Below, one piece after another: positions 48,281 to 56,187 of a DNA stretch of 64,000 nucleotides. Origin of the DNA: Amycolatopsis eburnea. GTDB taxonomy: Bacteria; Actinomycetota; Actinomycetes; Mycobacteriales; Pseudonocardiaceae. The notes below the pieces were generated by a model. The model was not told the origin of the DNA, searched no databases, and saw only the letters and a list, made by a program, of their open reading frames with translations. Position 1 is the stretch's first letter, and every line of letters starts with the position of its first letter. The position numbers were made by a program, and so were the translations under genes. The stretch spans positions 558,001 through 622,000 of the forward strand of contig NZ_RSEC01000058.1 of assembly GCF_003937945.1 (NCBI RefSeq), written 5' to 3'.

Positions 48281-50017
48281 TCAGACGGTGTGCGGGCTGT
48301 GCGCGGCGGTGTTCCAGCCGGTGGCGATGACGCCGGCGTCGCCGCCGTTGCCCGCCCAGCCGGAGTTCCCGCCGGTGGTGGTGCTGTCGTTCCAGGCGTC
48401 ACCGGTCGAGCCGGTGGCGCCGGTGTCACCCGAGTTGCCCGAGGTCACCGCGGTGTGCGACTTCGTGCCGTTCTCGTGGTTCCAGCCACCGTGGTGGCGG
48501 CCCTGCTGCTCGTGCCCGCGGGTCGACGTGACGGCGGTGTTGCCGCCGGCCGAGCCCGAGCTGCCCGAGTTGCCGGACTTGCCGCTCACGGCGTTGTTCT
48601 TGCTGGTGGCGTTCCCGGCGTCGCCGGAGTTGCCACCGTTGCCGCCCTTGGCGGTGCCGGTCACGACACCCAGGACGCTGGTGCGGCCGCCCTGCTCGTG
48701 CCGCTTCCAGCTGTGCCCACCGTTGTTCATGGCGGAGTTCTGGCCGGTGCCGACCACGGTGGCGTCGCCGCCGTTGCCCGCCGAGCCGGAGTTGCCGCCG
48801 GTGGTGGTGCTGGTGTTCCAGGCGTCGCCGGTCGAGCCGGTGGCGCCGGTGTCACCCGAGTTGCCCGAGGTCACCGTGGCGTGCGACTTCGTGCCCTCGT
48901 GGTTCCAGCTGCCGTGGTGGTTCCAGGTGCTGCCGTGGTTGCCACCGCAGTACTGGTGCCCGCCGTGGCCGCGGCCCTTGTCCTGGCCGCCGAGCGTCCA
49001 CACGATGGCGGAGTTGCCGCCGGTGGAGCCCGAGTTGCCCGAGTTGCCGGAGTTCCCGGTCACCGCGTTGTTGCGGCTGGTGGCGTTCCCGGCGTCGCCG
49101 GAGTTGCCACCGTTGCCGCCCTTGGCGGTGCCGGTCACGACACCCAGGACGCCGGTGCGGCCGCCCTGCTCGTGCCGGTTCCAGCCCCAGCTGTGCCCAC
49201 CGTTGTTCATGGCGGAGTTCTGGCCGGACGCGACCGTGGTGGCGTCGCCGCCGTGGCCCGCGTTGCCGGAGTTGCCGCCGGTGGTGGTGCTGGTGTTCCA
49301 GGCGTCGCCGGTCGAGCCGGTGGCGCCGGTGTCACCCGAGTTGCCCGAGGTCACCGTGGTGGAGCACTGGGCCAGCAGACAGAGGCCGTAGGCGCTGTTG
49401 CCGCCGGTGGAGCCGGAGTTCCCGGAGTTGCCCGAGTTCCCCGACGTCGCGGTGTTGGAGTTGGTGGCGTTCCCGGCGTCGCCGGAGTTGCCGCCGTTAC
49501 CGCCCTTGGCCGTACCGGTCACGGCACCCACGACACCGAGGATCCCGCCACGCGAGGAGTGCCCACCGGCGGTGTTCTTGCCGGAGGACGCCGCGGTCCC
49601 GGACCCGCCGTTGCCGGCGTTACCCGAGTTGCCACCCGTGGTGGTGCTGGTGTTCGAGGCGTCGCCGGTCGAGCCGGTCGCGCCCGTGTTCCCGGAGTTG
49701 CCCGAGGACACCGAGGTGCTGCACTTCGCGAGCACGCAGACGCCGTAAGCGCTGTTGTGCCCGGTGGATCCGGAGTTGCCCGAGTTGCCGGAGTTCCCGC
49801 TGACAGCGTTGTTGCTGCTGCTCGCGTTCCCGCCGGAGCCCGAGTCGCCGCCGTTACCGCCGGAGGCGGTTCCGGAGACGACCGAGTGCAGGGTGTTCCC
49901 GAGCCCGCCCAGCGGGCCCGAGTTCCCGGTGTCCGCACTGGCCACCGCTGAACCCAGCAGGACGAACCCGCCGGAGATGAACGCGGCGGTCAGGCCGCGT
50001 CGCACGTACTTGTGCAT
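48281..50017 (-). CDS. Secreted Gly/Asn/Ser/Thr-rich repeat protein
   Basis: 578 residues with a signal peptide (MHKYVRRGLTAAFISGGFVL through ASA at about 27) and then almost only repeats: SGNSGDTGATGSTGDAW, NTSTTTGGNSGNAG, TGTAKGGNGGNSGDAGNAT. Units of about 115-160 residues recur about four times (DNA period roughly 350-480 bp, with stretches of over 80 nearly identical bases, for example near 48600 and 49080). Two short Cys loops (GVCVLAKCS, GLCLLAQCS) may form disulfides. No anchor visible. Probably a surface or matrix protein with a beta-solenoid-like fold; the composition recalls mycobacterial PGRS proteins without being one. Confidence 0.8.
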   Translation of the reverse strand: MHKYVRRGLTAAFISGGFVLLGSAVASADTGNSGPLGGLGNTLHSVVSGTASGGNGGDSGSGGNASSSNNAVSGNSGNSGNSGSTGHNSAYGVCVLAKCSTSVSSGNSGNTGATGSTGDASNTSTTTGGNSGNAGNGGSGTAASSGKNTAGGHSSRGGILGVVGAVTGTAKGGNGGNSGDAGNATNSNTATSGNSGNSGNSGSTGGNSAYGLCLLAQCSTTVTSGNSGDTGATGSTGDAWNTSTTTGGNSGNAGHGGDATTVASGQNSAMNNGGHSWGWNRHEQGGRTGVLGVVTGTAKGGNGGNSGDAGNATSRNNAVTGNSGNSGNSGSTGGNSAIVWTLGGQDKGRGHGGHQYCGGNHGSTWNHHGSWNHEGTKSHATVTSGNSGDTGATGSTGDAWNTSTTTGGNSGSAGNGGDATVVGTGQNSAMNNGGHSWKRHEQGGRTSVLGVVTGTAKGGNGGNSGDAGNATSKNNAVSGKSGNSGSSGSAGGNTAVTSTRGHEQQGRHHGGWNHENGTKSHTAVTSGNSGDTGATGSTGDAWNDSTTTGGNSGWAGNGGDAGVIATGWNTAAHSPHTV

Positions 50018-50072
50018 GACTTCCCTTTCCTAGCTCTCTGTCCAATGTGGATTTTGAGGTGGAAGGGGTTGG

Positions 50073-50969
50073 TCAGCTCGGATGGTCGTTGCCGTAGTAC
50101 TCCAGCCAGTGCAACGACCACGCGCCGGCGGGCGGTGCCCGCCACGTGCGATCCGTACCCGGTATGCCCGAACCGGCAGCGGTCACGGCGAACTCACCGC
50201 CGTGCTGCGCACCGGCTCCCGCCGACATCGCCCCGCTCACGCCGGAGACGTCAGCAGGCAGCCCGCCGCCACCGGATCCGGACAGTGGATCGGCGACACC
50301 GATCCACGAACCGGAATGGCCGGCAGCCGACCGGACAGCAGCGTGCACGACACGCGAACGCTGCGAATCGGTCGAGGTGACCGTCACCGGAGTACCGCCC
50401 CCGGCAGGCGCGGTCACGCTCGGCGAAGACGCGATGTCTTCACGCGGCGCGGGCTTCGCCGGCTGTTGGCTCTCCGGGTGCCCGGTCACCGCCGAGACCG
50501 CGTGCTCGGCTCCGACCGCCCGCACCACCGGCTCGGTCAGGGGTGCCGTGGCCCGGAGCACCGGCGAGGTCACCGGGGACACCGCGTGCAGCACGGGCTC
50601 GGTGACCGGCCGCAAGGCCGACAATACCGGCTCCGCCGCGCGCAGCACCGGTCGCGTGACCGGCGCGAGAACGGGCTCGAGCCCGTTCGTCACCGGCTTC
50701 ACAACCCGTGCCACCTGCGACGTCACCTCTTGCACGGGCTTGGTGACCGGCTTGAGCACCGGTTCGACCGGCTTGAGCACGCCGTGAGCCGTGCTCGCGA
50801 CGTGATCAAGCAGCCCGGGCCGATCCGGGGGCGGACCCTCGGACGCGTCCGCGGCCTCCGACACGGCCAAGGCCAGCAGGGTGAACCCGAACAACGCACC
50901 GGCCACGACCAGCACCCGAAGAAGCAGCGGGTGCCGGGCCGGTGTGTCGTCCGTCAGGGAAGTATCCAT
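50073..50969 (-). CDS. Single-pass exported protein with Pro-Val repeats
   Basis: 298 residues: basic start, membrane segment LLLRVLVVAGALFGFTLLAL, then a long stretch of P-V-x4-P-V repeats (KPVEPVLKPVTKPVQEV, APVTRPVLRAAEPVL), a Ser/Gly/Ala-rich region and a conserved-looking end WRAPPAGAWSLHWLEYYG. No domain recognised; likely an extended stalk on the cell surface. A SigK-like promoter (51013-51041) lies 44 nt upstream. Same strand as, and 55 nt before, the repeat protein gene. Confidence 0.7.
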   Translation of the reverse strand: MDTSLTDDTPARHPLLLRVLVVAGALFGFTLLALAVSEAADASEGPPPDRPGLLDHVASTAHGVLKPVEPVLKPVTKPVQEVTSQVARVVKPVTNGLEPVLAPVTRPVLRAAEPVLSALRPVTEPVLHAVSPVTSPVLRATAPLTEPVVRAVGAEHAVSAVTGHPESQQPAKPAPREDIASSPSVTAPAGGGTPVTVTSTDSQRSRVVHAAVRSAAGHSGSWIGVADPLSGSGGGGLPADVSGVSGAMSAGAGAQHGGEFAVTAAGSGIPGTDRTWRAPPAGAWSLHWLEYYGNDHPS

Positions 50970-51012
50970 CTATCTCACCCCCCTTCGAGTGTGGACTTCA
51001 CTGTCAGTCGTA

Positions 51013-51041
51013 GTTCGGGCCGTCGGCCATCACCGGATTGG
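51013..51041 (-). promoter_or_regulatory. SigK-like promoter of the Pro-Val protein
   Basis: Minus strand CCAATC (51036-51041), 18 nt, CGAAC (51013-51017). Same elements precede sigK itself (62341) and three other genes. Predicted start about 36 nt before the gene at 50969. Confidence 0.55.
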
Positions 51042-51221
51042 GGGTAGATCGAAGTTTTTTCTTTCACTCCAATAAGGTTTGCTACCACTGAGTAGCGGGT
51101 AAACTCGCCGATTTTCTTGCCGCGAAAGCGGAAATCACTCCTGCGGTGACTGCAGTCACCCGGTTGGCCACTCTTGGTCGCCGGGCCCTGTTCGCCGTCG
51201 GCCACCCGGTTGGGGAATCGA

Positions 51222-51249
51222 CCCATCCGCGCCGTGATCGGCCCCGAAC
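51222..51249 (+). promoter_or_regulatory. SigK-like promoter of the ferritin-like gene
   Basis: CCCATC (51222-51227, overlapping CCATCC, the mycobacterial SigK -35), 17 nt, CGAAC (51245-51249). Leader of about 85 nt to the GTG at 51344. Confidence 0.5.
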
Positions 51250-51343
51250 GTGAACTGTCCACGAAGGATCCATCCCCCAGCGCCGGGAGCCGGTGGTGGG
51301 TGTCGCCCGCCGCCTTCGCGCGCGGGCGGGGAGGAGTTCGTCC

Positions 51344-52345
51344 GTGTTTGGCAAGCGCTATGCCGCGTCGATGATCAATCGGAGCGCGGAAAACGACCAG
51401 GACCGGCGCCGGTTCCTCAAGGCGGCCGGGATGACCGGGCTCGGCGTCGTCGGCGCGGGAGCGCTCGGCGGGCTCGCCACCGGGACCGCGTCCGCCGCTA
51501 CGGCCCGGCCCACGGCGGCGGCAGCTGCCGCGTCCGCCGAGGTCAGCGACGGCGCCGTCCTCAACTTCGCCCTCAACCTCGAGTACCTCGAAGCCGAGTT
51601 CTACCTGCACGCCGTCACCGGCAAGGGCCTCGCCGACTCGATGACCACCGGGACCGGCACCCGCGGGGGCGTCACCGGCGGCCGCGCGGTGAAGTTCAAG
51701 ACGAAGGCGGCGCGCCAGTACGCCCAGGAGATCGCGGGTGACGAGAAGGCGCACGTGCAGTTCCTGCGTTCGGCGCTGGGCTCGGCCGCGGTCAGCCGGC
51801 CGGCGATCGACCTGCAGTCCAGCTTCACCGCCGCCGCGCAGGCTGCCGGTCTGGTGAAGCCGGGGCGTAGCTTCGACGCGTTCGCGTGCGAGGAGAACTT
51901 CCTGCTCGCGGCGTTCCTGTTCGAGGACGTCGGCGTGACGGCCTACAAGGGCGCGGCGCCGCTGATCAGCAACAAGACCTACCTCGAAGCCGCGGCCGGG
52001 ATCCTGGCCGTGGAGGCGTACCACGCGGGCAACATCCGCAGCGCGCTCTACCAGCACACCGACGGCATCCTGGGGCTCGGTCTGCTGGGCCGTGACCTGC
52101 GGGAGGCCAGTGTCAAGCTGTCCAACGCCCGTGACAGCCTCGACGGCCCGGCCGACGACGACCAGGGCGTCATCGACAGCCACGGCAACGCCAACATCGT
52201 CCCGACGGACGCGAACGGCATCGCCTACAGTCGCTCACCCGGCCAGGTGCTGAACATCGTGTACCTGACGAACAAGGCCGCCAAGTCCGGCGGGTTCTTC
52301 CCCAAGGGCGTCAACGGCGACGTGAACACCAGCGCCGCCAACTGA
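51344..52345 (+). CDS. Tat-exported ferritin-like domain protein
   Basis: 333 residues from GTG 51344 (GGAGGAG upstream; ATG 51371 is also possible). Twin-arginine signal DRRRFLKAAGMTGLGVVGAG with cleavage near TASAA. The mature part is the desiccation-related (Rds1/PCC13-62) ferritin-like family: VLNFALNLEYLEAEFYLHAV, AQEIAGDEKAHVQFLRSALG, ENFLLAAFLFEDVGVTAYKG, ILAVEAYHAGNIRSALYQ, with Glu/His pairs spaced as in di-iron bundles. Followed by a strong terminator and a Tat gene. Likely stress protection outside the membrane. Confidence 0.85.
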   Translation: MFGKRYAASMINRSAENDQDRRRFLKAAGMTGLGVVGAGALGGLATGTASAATARPTAAAAAASAEVSDGAVLNFALNLEYLEAEFYLHAVTGKGLADSMTTGTGTRGGVTGGRAVKFKTKAARQYAQEIAGDEKAHVQFLRSALGSAAVSRPAIDLQSSFTAAAQAAGLVKPGRSFDAFACEENFLLAAFLFEDVGVTAYKGAAPLISNKTYLEAAAGILAVEAYHAGNIRSALYQHTDGILGLGLLGRDLREASVKLSNARDSLDGPADDDQGVIDSHGNANIVPTDANGIAYSRSPGQVLNIVYLTNKAAKSGGFFPKGVNGDVNTSAAN

Positions 52346-52352
52346 TCCGCCA

Positions 52353-52391
52353 GGGGGTGCGGGACCGCCGTCGGGGCGGTCCCGCACCCCC
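52353..52391 (+). terminator. Strong hairpin terminator after the ferritin-like gene
   Basis: Perfect 17-bp stem GGGGGTGCGGGACCGCC (52353-52369) / GGCGGTCCCGCACCCCC (52375-52391), 5-nt loop. Confidence 0.85.
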
Positions 52392-52408
52392 GTCGCCGGA
52401 GAGGCACC

Positions 52409-52732
52409 ATGCTCGGACTCAGCCCGGAACACCTGCTCGTCCTGCTGGTCGCCGCCTTGTTCATCCTCGGCCCGGAACGCCTGCCCGGCGCCATCGCGAC
52501 CGTCCGCAGGACCGCGCAGAAGGCCAAGGACGCCCTCGCGAACGCCCACGAGCAGATCAGCAGCGAAATCGGCCCCGAGTTCGAGCAGCTGCGCAAGCCG
52601 CTCGGCGAGCTCAACCAGCTCCGCAATCTCGATCCCCGCACCGCCTTGACGCGGTTCGTGCTCGACCCGCCGTCCACTCCGGAGCTGTCGCCGAGCAGGA
52701 GAGCGGCCGGTGTGGACATGGAAGCCACCTGA
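52409..52732 (+). CDS. TatA/TatB-family translocase subunit
   Basis: 107 residues: LGLSPEHLLVLLVAALFILGPERLPG is the short membrane helix with the conserved Gly-Pro-Glu hinge (as in TatB), followed by an amphipathic helix (AIATVRRTAQKAKDALANA) and a polar tail. The GPERLP hinge and long tail fit TatB better than TatA. Next to a Tat-exported protein. Confidence 0.8.
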   Translation: MLGLSPEHLLVLLVAALFILGPERLPGAIATVRRTAQKAKDALANAHEQISSEIGPEFEQLRKPLGELNQLRNLDPRTALTRFVLDPPSTPELSPSRRAAGVDMEAT

Positions 52733-52753
52733 CACAACCGAAAGGACCTGCCC

Positions 52754-53050
52754 ATGACTGTCGACCGTGGACTTCTCGCGACCCTCAAAGCCAAGCCCGG
52801 CAAGGGCGATGAGCTCGCCGCGTTCCTCGAGCAGGGCCGCGCGCTCGCCGCCGCCGAGACCGGGACCGTCACCTGGTACGCGTTCAAGATCGACGACACC
52901 ACCTATGGCATCTTCGACACCTTCGAGACCGAGCAAGCCCGCCAAGCCCACCTCGGTGGGCAGATCCCGGTCGCGCTCGGACAGGTCGCCGAAGACCTGC
53001 TTGCGGCCGACCCGGACATCCGCCCCGTGGACGTCATCGCGCTGACGTGA
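52754..53050 (+). CDS. Antibiotic biosynthesis monooxygenase (ABM)-like protein
   Basis: 98 residues: ATLKAKPGKGDELAAFLEQG, AETGTVTWYAFKIDDTTYGI and FDTFETEQARQAHLGG give the dimeric alpha/beta barrel of the ABM domain (quinol monooxygenase-like). Small stand-alone ABMs detoxify quinones or heme, but no active residue can be assigned. Lies 21 nt after the TatB gene. Confidence 0.8.
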   Translation: MTVDRGLLATLKAKPGKGDELAAFLEQGRALAAAETGTVTWYAFKIDDTTYGIFDTFETEQARQAHLGGQIPVALGQVAEDLLAADPDIRPVDVIALT

Positions 53051-53099
53051 CCGTCGCTCCTCGGCGAAGCAACCTTTCGGCACGTCCACCGGCTCTGTA

Positions 53100-53653
53100 G
53101 TGGGTGTCAAGGTCGAGAGGGGCCGGATGTTGCCGAGGTCGGACAAGCGGTTCGAGGTGTTCGTCGAGCAGCACTACGGCGAACTGCTGCGCTACGCGAT
53201 GGTGCTGACCGGCAACCGAGATGAGGCCGGTGACGTCGTGCACGACACCCTGCTGAAGCTGGTCCGGCACGTCGGACGCGGCGATATCGAGCACCTCGGC
53301 GCCTACGCCCGCCGGACGCTGTTCCGGGTCTTCCTGCGCCACCGCGACCGCACCCGCCGGGAACCACCGGTACCCGAGATCCCCCGGGCCGGCGCCGACG
53401 CCACGGAGGCGTGGGCCGGGCGCAGCGACATGCTGACGTTGCTCTTGCGGCTGCCGCCGCGGACGCGGGCCGTGCTGGCGCCCGGTTCTACCTCGATCTC
53501 GGTGAAGCGGACACCGCGCGGTTGCTCGGCTGCGGCACCGGCACGGTCAAGTCGACCACCTCGCGTGGCCTGCAGCGGCTACGCGAGCTGTGGGAAGCCG
53601 AATCACGGTCCCCGCAGACCCCGGCGACGCCGACGTCGAAGGGACGACGATGA
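53100..53653 (+). pseudogene. ECF-type sigma-70 factor with a one-base frameshift
   Basis: From GTG 53100 (or ATG 53127) the frame reads region 2 (YGELLRYAMVLTGNRDEAGD, VVHDTLLKLVRHVG) up to LPPRTRAVLA. At about 53479-53481 it shifts: the adjacent frame carries on with region 4 (ARFYLDLGEADTARLLGCGT, GTVKSTTSRGLQRLRELW) to TGA 53651-53653, overlapping the next start. One inserted base at GCG/CCC would restore a normal SigE-type sigma factor. Either a natural lesion or a sequencing slip in a GC run. Confidence 0.75.
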
Positions 53654-54882
53654 ACCAGCACCCACCGGACTTCGCCACACTCTTGCGGACCGAGCTCGCG
53701 GCCGTCTCCCCACCCCGCCCCGCGGCCGGTGAGGCCGCCGCGGTCGCGCACCGGGTGCTGCGGACGCGGGCACGACGACGGCGGCGGACTCTGACGGGAG
53801 TCGCGGTCACCGCGGTCGTCCTGGCCGGCGGTGCCGCCGCGCTCGCGACGGCCCCAAGCGGTGGCGAAGCCCCGGCCCAGCCCGTGGCCGTGACCCAGTG
53901 GCCGGCGCGTGGCCCGCTGACCGGGGACACCGCGCTCGTCGGCCGCGCGAAGCTGGCTTGGGCGAACGCCAGCCCCGCCGCAGCGCCCGGATCGGAAGCC
54001 GCCGTGCTCTACGCCGGTCCGCTCGGCGGGCAGAACGCGACGCTGGTCGTCCTGCGCCGCGACGACGCCGCCGGAAGGACGTCGCTGGGCTTCATGACCA
54101 CGCCGTCGACCACCGGCACGCCGGACACCACGACGCTGAGGGTGCGGGCCCAGGTGACCGTCTCCACGAGCGCACCCGCCCCGGCGGCTTACGGCTTCGT
54201 CGTCTCCAGGCCGGCGCCCGGGGACCAAGCCCCTGGCAGCTGGGCGGTCGCCCTGGTCGCGCCGGGCATGCCGACCGCCCGGTTCGGCACCAGCGCCGTG
54301 GAGCACGAGATCGCCGGCACCGCTGCCTCGTCCCGCGACGGGTTGCTCACCGTGGACCTGCCGCCTCAGGCAGCGGCGTGGAACACCGAGCTCGCGTTCG
54401 GCGACCGCGGGGAACGCGGTATCGCTTCCTTGGCCGCGGCCGCCGACGATCCGGCTACTCGCGCCGTCACCGCGACTCCGCGTCTCGACGGCACCTTCAC
54501 GGTCACCGGTGCAGCGGACGCGCAACCGGGCGACCTGCTGACGCTCCACGATGGACTGATCGGCGTCGTCACCAGCGGCGGCACCAGCGCCTCCGCCGGC
54601 ACCGACCTGACGATGCTGCGGACATCAGGACTGAGCGCCAGGACGGCGACCGCCGGTCGTCCGGTCAGTCTCACCACCGGCCCCGGCAAGCAGACGACGG
54701 TCACCGCCGGCCCCGGCGTGCTGCGCGAGGGCGACCGGATCGTCGCCGGCGGATTCCCCGGCACCGCGGCTGTCATCAACCTCGGCACCGTCCACTTGAC
54801 CCCGGACGGTACCTGGATCCTGCGGCGGGACCTGTGGTTCCCGGTGACTCCCACTCAGGCCACCCTGATCCGGCACCCGTGA
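53650..54882 (+). CDS. Putative membrane-anchored anti-sigma-like protein
   Basis: 410 residues from ATG 53650, ATGA overlap with the sigma gene. Short cytoplasmic N-terminus (FATLLRTELAAVSPP, ARRRRRTLTG), one membrane segment (VAVTAVVLAGGAAALAT) and a large extracytoplasmic part without a known domain (VLYAGPLGGQNATLVVL, LRVRAQVTVSTSAPAP). Genes in this place after SigE-type sigma factors usually act as their membrane partners. Inference from position and topology. Confidence 0.6.
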   Translation: MNQHPPDFATLLRTELAAVSPPRPAAGEAAAVAHRVLRTRARRRRRTLTGVAVTAVVLAGGAAALATAPSGGEAPAQPVAVTQWPARGPLTGDTALVGRAKLAWANASPAAAPGSEAAVLYAGPLGGQNATLVVLRRDDAAGRTSLGFMTTPSTTGTPDTTTLRVRAQVTVSTSAPAPAAYGFVVSRPAPGDQAPGSWAVALVAPGMPTARFGTSAVEHEIAGTAASSRDGLLTVDLPPQAAAWNTELAFGDRGERGIASLAAAADDPATRAVTATPRLDGTFTVTGAADAQPGDLLTLHDGLIGVVTSGGTSASAGTDLTMLRTSGLSARTATAGRPVSLTTGPGKQTTVTAGPGVLREGDRIVAGGFPGTAAVINLGTVHLTPDGTWILRRDLWFPVTPTQATLIRHP

Positions 54883-55179
54883 ACGGGACGTGGGGACCTC
54901 GTGACCCGGTGGGGAGTCCTCACCCGCTGAGGCCCGTCGCTGCTGGCCTGGCCGAATCGGCCACCACTTCGGCGGCGAGCGCCCCGTGGCCCTGTCGAAG
55001 CTCCTCTGACGACGCGAAATCCCCACGGGACGCCGGTTCTTCGGGGCCGGGCCCAGCTACCCCGGGCGAGGTGCGGCCGAACGAGTGGACGCCGTCACTC
55101 ACCAGCATGGCGGCGCCGATCTTCCGATCTCGTGGACGCGAACGTCTCATGACAGCGCCGACGAGCAGTGGAGGTCGCA

Positions 55180-55761
55180 GTGCACACGTTTCGCGCCACA
55201 ACCATGGTCGCCCACGACCTCCTGGCCGGTTTGGCGGCACGGCACGGGTTGACACTGCTGCGAATCAGCATGGGCCTGGTGTTCCTGGGATTCGGCGTGC
55301 TCAAGTTCTTTCCCGGCGTCAGTCCCGCCGAGAACCTGGTCGAGGCCACGATCCACGAGCTGACCGGGGGAGCGGTGCCGGCGTTGGTCCCCTTTGCCGT
55401 CGCGCTGGCCGGGACGGCGGCGCTCGAATGCGTGATCGGGCTGTCGCTGGTGTCCGGCTGGTGGTTCCACCGGGTCCGGTACCTGCTGGCGCTGGAGCTG
55501 GCCGGGATCCTCTCCCCGCTCGTGCTGCTTCCCGGCCGGTTGTTCAGCGGTCCCGGGCACGCACCGACCCTCGAGGGCCAATACGTGCTCAAGGACATCG
55601 TGTTGCTCGCTGCGGCGATCGTGCTCGCCGCACGAGCGTCCACAGCGGACAGCTGCACCGTTCCCGCCGTCCCCGCGCAACGAGACCATCGGGCAGCTGC
55701 GGCGCCCGGACGGGCGACCGCTCCGGTGGCGGCCGGGTTCCGAACCACCCGGGAACGGTAG
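55180..55761 (+). CDS. DoxX-family membrane protein
   Basis: 193 residues from GTG 55180 (GGAGG 5 nt upstream; GTG 55168 also in frame). Four membrane segments: LLRISMGLVFLGFGVLKFFP (typical DoxX start with FGVLKF), LVPFAVALAGTAALECVIGL, LLALELAGILSPLVLLP and VLKDIVLLAAAIVLAA. DoxX-like proteins take part in redox or sulfur metabolism, but function is often unknown. The preceding 54883-55179 shows no convincing gene. Confidence 0.75.
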   Translation: MHTFRATTMVAHDLLAGLAARHGLTLLRISMGLVFLGFGVLKFFPGVSPAENLVEATIHELTGGAVPALVPFAVALAGTAALECVIGLSLVSGWWFHRVRYLLALELAGILSPLVLLPGRLFSGPGHAPTLEGQYVLKDIVLLAAAIVLAARASTADSCTVPAVPAQRDHRAAAAPGRATAPVAAGFRTTRER

Positions 55762-55773
55762 AGGAGGAGCGTC

Positions 55774-56094
55774 ATTTCCGGGAGCACGATCGCGATCGTC
55801 ACCGGCGGAACCGCCGGGGCGGCGATCGGCTGTGTGCAACGAGCGCAGCTGTGCTTTCACACGACCTTCGAGGCCACCCACAGCGGACGTTTCCTGCTCG
55901 CCCGGAGCTGGCTGCCATTCACGCTGGTCGCCGACGTCGTCGGCGGGCTGGTGCTCGGCGTGGGCATGGCGGTGGCCGGAATCACGGTCGTCTTCGCCCT
56001 GATCGTGGCCGGCGGCGCGAAAGTCGTGTTCGACCTCAGCAGCACCATGATGATGCATCTCGCGATCGTGGGCGCCTGGATGATGTTCGCGTGA
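55774..56094 (+). CDS. YeeE/YedE-like membrane fragment, probable ATT start
   Basis: About 106 residues if started at ATT 55774, which follows AGGAGGAG by about 4 nt; no ATG, GTG or TTG is available in frame near that ribosome-binding site (a GTG at 55834 would lose the first helix). The start (TGGTAGAAIGCVQRAQLCFH then GGLVLGVGMAVAG) resembles the first half of a YeeE/YedE sulfur transporter. After that the sequence (ALIVAGGAKVVFDL, MMMHLAIVGAWMMFA) no longer fits and ends. It may be a truncated or rearranged gene. Confidence 0.4.
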   Translation: MSGSTIAIVTGGTAGAAIGCVQRAQLCFHTTFEATHSGRFLLARSWLPFTLVADVVGGLVLGVGMAVAGITVVFALIVAGGAKVVFDLSSTMMMHLAIVGAWMMFA

Positions 56095-56098
56095 AGGG

Positions 56099-56136
56099 GG
56101 CCGCCGCGGCCCGGTCAACAGAAAGCCGCGGCGGCC
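56099..56136. terminator. Bidirectional hairpin terminator
   Basis: Perfect 12-bp stem GGCCGCCGCGGC (56099-56110) / GCCGCGGCGGCC (56125-56136), 14-nt loop, between convergent genes. Confidence 0.75.
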
Positions 56137-56187
56137 ACTCGATACCGGGCCACCCGCAAGGGAACGGTCAGCGGCCCGGAGCTCGTG

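Larger units (their letters stand above)
50970..51343. other. 374-bp divergent intergenic region with two SigK-like promoters
   Basis: No gene seen. Contains a minus-strand promoter-like pair at 51013-51041 for the Pro-Val protein and a plus-strand pair at 51222-51249 for the ferritin-like gene, and two copies of CACCCGGTTGG (near 51157 and 51203). The AT-richer part (51050-51120) has no clear structure. Confidence 0.5.

Noticed and set aside
48068..49951. Long plus-strand open frame (over 600 codons) of Gly/Val/Ala across the repeat region
   Set aside because: It is the antisense shadow of the secreted repeat protein on the minus strand, which has a signal peptide, a ribosome-binding site and terminators on the right side.
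48281..50017. Regular DNA repeats that might suggest a CRISPR array
   Set aside because: The repeats are long (350-480 bp), lie inside an open reading frame, and have no short repeat/unique spacer structure.
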